A stretch of DNA of 64,000 nt from Gracilibacillus sp. YIM 98692 (GTDB taxonomy: Bacteria > Bacillota > Bacilli > Bacillales > Amphibacillaceae). The notes under the pieces are model-generated. The model did no database searches. It was not told where the DNA came from and was given only the letters and a program-made list of their open reading frames with translations. The DNA lies in NCBI RefSeq assembly GCF_010993965.1, contig NZ_WIXM01000003.1, positions 62,001 through 126,000 of the forward strand, in the 5' to 3' direction. Position 1 is the first letter of the stretch, and each line of letters starts with the position of its first letter. The position numbers were made by a program, and so were the translations under genes. Below, piece after piece: positions 61,860 through 64,000 of the stretch.

Positions 61860-62639
61860 CTAAGAAAGTCCTAATGCATTATATCCAGAGTCAACATGAA
61901 TAATTTCACCTGTAACACCGCGTGAGAGATCACTTAATAAGTAGTAGGCAGTATCTCCTATATCCTCTTGTGTTACAGTACGTTTTAATGGAGCTTCCTC
62001 TTCAATTTTCGTTAGAATACTGTTGAAATCCCCTATCCCTTTTGCCGATAGTGTACGAATTGGGCCTGCAGAAATAGCATTGACACGAATACCATCTTTT
62101 CCAAGATCGTTTGCAAGATACCTCATACTGGCATCAAGACTTGCTTTTGCAACCCCCATTACATTATAATTTTTCACAATACGTTCGCCACCGAGGTATG
62201 TTAATGTAACAATACCACCACCTTCAGTCATTAAAGGCGCTGCTTCTCTAGCCGCTGCTACAAGCGAATATGCACTAATGTTATGCGCTAACAAGTAACC
62301 ATCTCTACTAGTATCAACGAATTCACCTTGAAGATCTTCTTTTTTCGCAAAAGCAATACAGTGTGCTAGCCCATGAATCGTTCCTACGTCTTGCTTAATA
62401 GATTGGAATGTGTTAGCTACAGCTTCATCATCTGTTACGTCACATTCGTAAAATAAAGCATCTTGCCCATCTAATGTTGCAGCTAATTTTTTCACAGGTT
62501 TTTCAAAACGTTCATTTGCATAAGTGAAAATTAAACGTGCACCCGCTTCATGCAGAGAGCGTGCGATGCCCCATGCAATACTTCTTTTATTAGCGACACC
62601 CATCACGACATAGGTGCGTCCTTCCAAAGAAAACTTCAT
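61860..62639 (-). CDS. fabI: Enoyl-[acyl-carrier-protein] reductase, NADH-type
   Basis: 259 aa SDR that performs the last reduction in each round of fatty acid elongation. GVANKRSIAWGIARSLHEAG is the NAD-binding site, and YNVMGVAKASLDASMRYLA holds the YxxxxxxK active-site spacing (Tyr and Lys six apart) of FabI. ATG with AGGAGG. A FapR operator lies 44 bp upstream, so it belongs to the membrane-lipid regulon. Confidence 0.95.
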   Translation of the reverse strand: MKFSLEGRTYVVMGVANKRSIAWGIARSLHEAGARLIFTYANERFEKPVKKLAATLDGQDALFYECDVTDDEAVANTFQSIKQDVGTIHGLAHCIAFAKKEDLQGEFVDTSRDGYLLAHNISAYSLVAAAREAAPLMTEGGGIVTLTYLGGERIVKNYNVMGVAKASLDASMRYLANDLGKDGIRVNAISAGPIRTLSAKGIGDFNSILTKIEEEAPLKRTVTQEDIGDTAYYLLSDLSRGVTGEIIHVDSGYNALGLS

Positions 62640-62682
62640 TTATTTACCTCCTACAGGTGATAATATCCTTTTATAGCTTGTT

Positions 62683-62699
62683 ATTAGTACCTGATACTA
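62683..62699 (-). promoter_or_regulatory. FapR operator upstream of fabI
   Basis: ATTAGTACCTGATACTA is the palindromic FapR recognition sequence of Bacillales. FapR represses lipid genes until malonyl-CoA accumulates. Confidence 0.85.
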
Positions 62700-62730
62700 T
62701 TTTATATGATTCCTATTAGAATCTCAAATA

Positions 62731-62838
62731 TTTATCACGGCGAACAAATCGTCCATAAGCTTCCCACTTCAAGACTTAGAATTATGAAAGAAGGATAAGT
62801 GGGGGATGAAGCCCCCCACAGATGGGAGTATATCTTTA
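62731..62838 (-). repeat. Intergenic repeat family R1, copy 3 (short form)
   Basis: On the minus strand CCATCTGTGGGGGGCTTCAT, CCCCCACTTATCC, then ATTCTAAGTCTTGAAGTGGG and GGACGATTTGTTCGCCGTG. The central block with GGTGCTAGCGTCC present in copies 1 and 2 is missing. Confidence 0.75.
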
Positions 62839-62853
62839 TACGAATTATAGATC

Positions 62854-64000
62854 TTACACATATTCTAAGAGCTGTTGTAATTCATCTACATATTCTTGTG
62901 ACCCTGTTACGATTAACCTATCGTCATAACGTAATTCTGTATCACCATGAGGTACAATGGATTCTTTACTTCTAAAAATACGGACCATAATCACATCTCC
63001 TGTAAAAGGGAATTCTCTAATTACAGTGCCATCATAAGCGGTATTTTTCATACTAATTTCATACAAAGAGCTTTCTTGCTCTGTTAAAATACTAACAACA
63101 CTTGGTGATTCAATGAGTGCTTTCAATACTGTCTTAGAAGATAACAATACAGAAAAGACATCTACACCAATCTCTTTTAATCGCTTTTCAATTACTGGAA
63201 TCTCAATTCTCGCAATAACTCGCTCCACTCCAACTTTCTTAGCATAAGTAGCAATTTCTTCGTTCTTTTCCTCATCTCCAGTAGAAACTACCACAATATT
63301 ATGATCAAATACAAAAGAATCCTTCAATGTATCTAATTGATAACTTGCCAATTCTTGAATATCAAAAGCGGATTTAGAATTTTTATGAACATCAATATTT
63401 TCTTGTTTGGTATGGAATAAATGTGCTTGAAAGCTTTTACCATCCAACTCCCGAACAACAGGCAATGTTGCTTGATTTGTACCAATAAAGGCAATACTTT
63501 GTTGGTGATTCTCTGTATCATCTTTTTCATAAAATTTACTAAAAAATGCCGGAGTCAGGATACATGATAGGACAGCTACTAAAATCAAGGCTCCATGCAT
63601 ATCATTATCAATAACTCCTAATCTTTCCCCGATCGTCGCTGCTGCAATAACCAATGATAAAGTAGAAGTAAGTAACATACTAGCTGCAATCACTGTTTTG
63701 GTATCGTACCACTTTCTTAGTATAGCCACAGGTATCGCTTTGGAAATCAATAAAGCGATGAACAGTAAAGGGATTAAAGCAAGCACTTGTGGATTATCAA
63801 ATAATGCCCATAAATCTAACTCAACCCCAACCATTACAAAGAAAATAGGGATAAGAAATCCATAGCCAAAGCTATCTAATTTTTGAATCAATTCTTGATG
63901 AGGAGCAAGTAAGGAGACTAGAGCCCCCGCCAAAAAGGCTCCTAGAATGTTTTCTGCTCCGACTGTCTCCGATAAGGCAACAAGAAAAATAATTAATGTA
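62854..64000 (-). CDS. CPA2-type cation/proton antiporter with TrkA domains (5' end outside window)
   Basis: Incomplete at the N-terminus; 381 residues are present. ALSETVGAENILGAFLAGAL at the window edge and LDSFGYGFLIPIFFVMVGVE belong to the Na+/H+ exchanger (KefB-like) fold, with about six helices left. A TrkA-N domain (AFIGTNQATLPVVRELDG to RVIARIEIP) and a TrkA-C domain (TVIREFPFTGDVIMVRIF then DRLIVTGSQEYVDEL) follow. The Rossmann glycine pattern is degenerate (GTNQA). Likely moves potassium or sodium against protons; ion not determined. Last gene before the window end. Confidence 0.9.
   Translation of the reverse strand, partial: TLIIFLVALSETVGAENILGAFLAGALVSLLAPHQELIQKLDSFGYGFLIPIFFVMVGVELDLWALFDNPQVLALIPLLFIALLISKAIPVAILRKWYDTKTVIAASMLLTSTLSLVIAAATIGERLGVIDNDMHGALILVAVLSCILTPAFFSKFYEKDDTENHQQSIAFIGTNQATLPVVRELDGKSFQAHLFHTKQENIDVHKNSKSAFDIQELASYQLDTLKDSFVFDHNIVVVSTGDEEKNEEIATYAKKVGVERVIARIEIPVIEKRLKEIGVDVFSVLLSSKTVLKALIESPSVVSILTEQESSLYEISMKNTAYDGTVIREFPFTGDVIMVRIFRSKESIVPHGDTELRYDDRLIVTGSQEYVDELQQLLEYV

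Noticed and set aside
1-64000. CRISPR arrays, rRNA, complete insertion sequences or phage structural genes
   Set aside because: Looked for regularly spaced repeats, rRNA motifs, intact transposases and phage modules; none seen.

Overview
The window is about 64 kb of low-GC DNA from a spore-forming Bacillaceae bacterium. A halotolerant genus near Gracilibacillus, Oceanobacillus or Virgibacillus is my guess. The grounds are AGGAGG-type ribosome sites, the spore-coat genes cotO and cotZ, a Spo0E-like phosphatase, sigma-K-type promoters, CcpA cre boxes, a FapR operator and a BCCT osmolyte transporter. There are no rRNA genes, intact tRNA genes, CRISPR arrays or complete insertion sequences.

1-21.6 kb is carbohydrate use. 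A minus-strand operon carries a GH172/DUF2961 protein, a sugar ABC importer (binding lipoprotein plus two permeases) and a YesM-type sensor kinase cut by the window edge, with a cre box in its leader. After YkuK, a butanol-type dehydrogenase and an HhH-like protein come three large secreted enzymes: a GH59 (galactocerebrosidase-family) glycosidase with its own cre box, and two PL11 rhamnogalacturonan lyases. Together they look like a system for galactan-bearing rhamnogalacturonan I. A universal stress protein follows.

21.6-49.2 kb is a surface-glycan region. Genes for a complete CMP-pseudaminic acid route (pseB, C, H, G, F, I) lie with an extra SDR epimerase, two pyruvyltransferase-like proteins and four glycosyl/polyol-phosphate-transferase-like proteins. 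Embedded at 33.8-42.3 kb is a duplicated module. Each copy has a GT-B-like surface carbohydrate protein, a 229-aa cysteine-rich protein, a divergent coiled-coil protein and a tiny basic peptide with a Gly-Gly-Cys tail. One copy also has a JAMM metalloprotease and two uncharacterised proteins. Each copy's cysteine-rich and coiled-coil genes are divergent and carry sigma-K-like promoters, so I infer a mother-cell programme that builds or glycosylates the spore surface. Next to it lies a second nonulosonate locus: neuB, a cytidylyltransferase fused to a KdsC-type phosphatase, and a sialyltransferase-like protein. A neuB remnant, an IS256 remnant and decayed genes show active rearrangement.

50.1-64 kb is more ordinary chromosome: a stand-alone zinc-type S14 gene, a Spo0E-like gene, two MEDS-domain proteins, a LysM/SleB-like hydrolase, a yjcH/yjcF-like pair, a DUF421 membrane protein, cotO and cotZ, the betaine transporter OpuD, a DCC-family oxidoreductase, fabI under FapR, and an incomplete CPA2 antiporter. 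A ~150-bp intergenic repeat occurs four times (20.9, 52.0, 61.7, 62.8 kb), twice with internal deletions.
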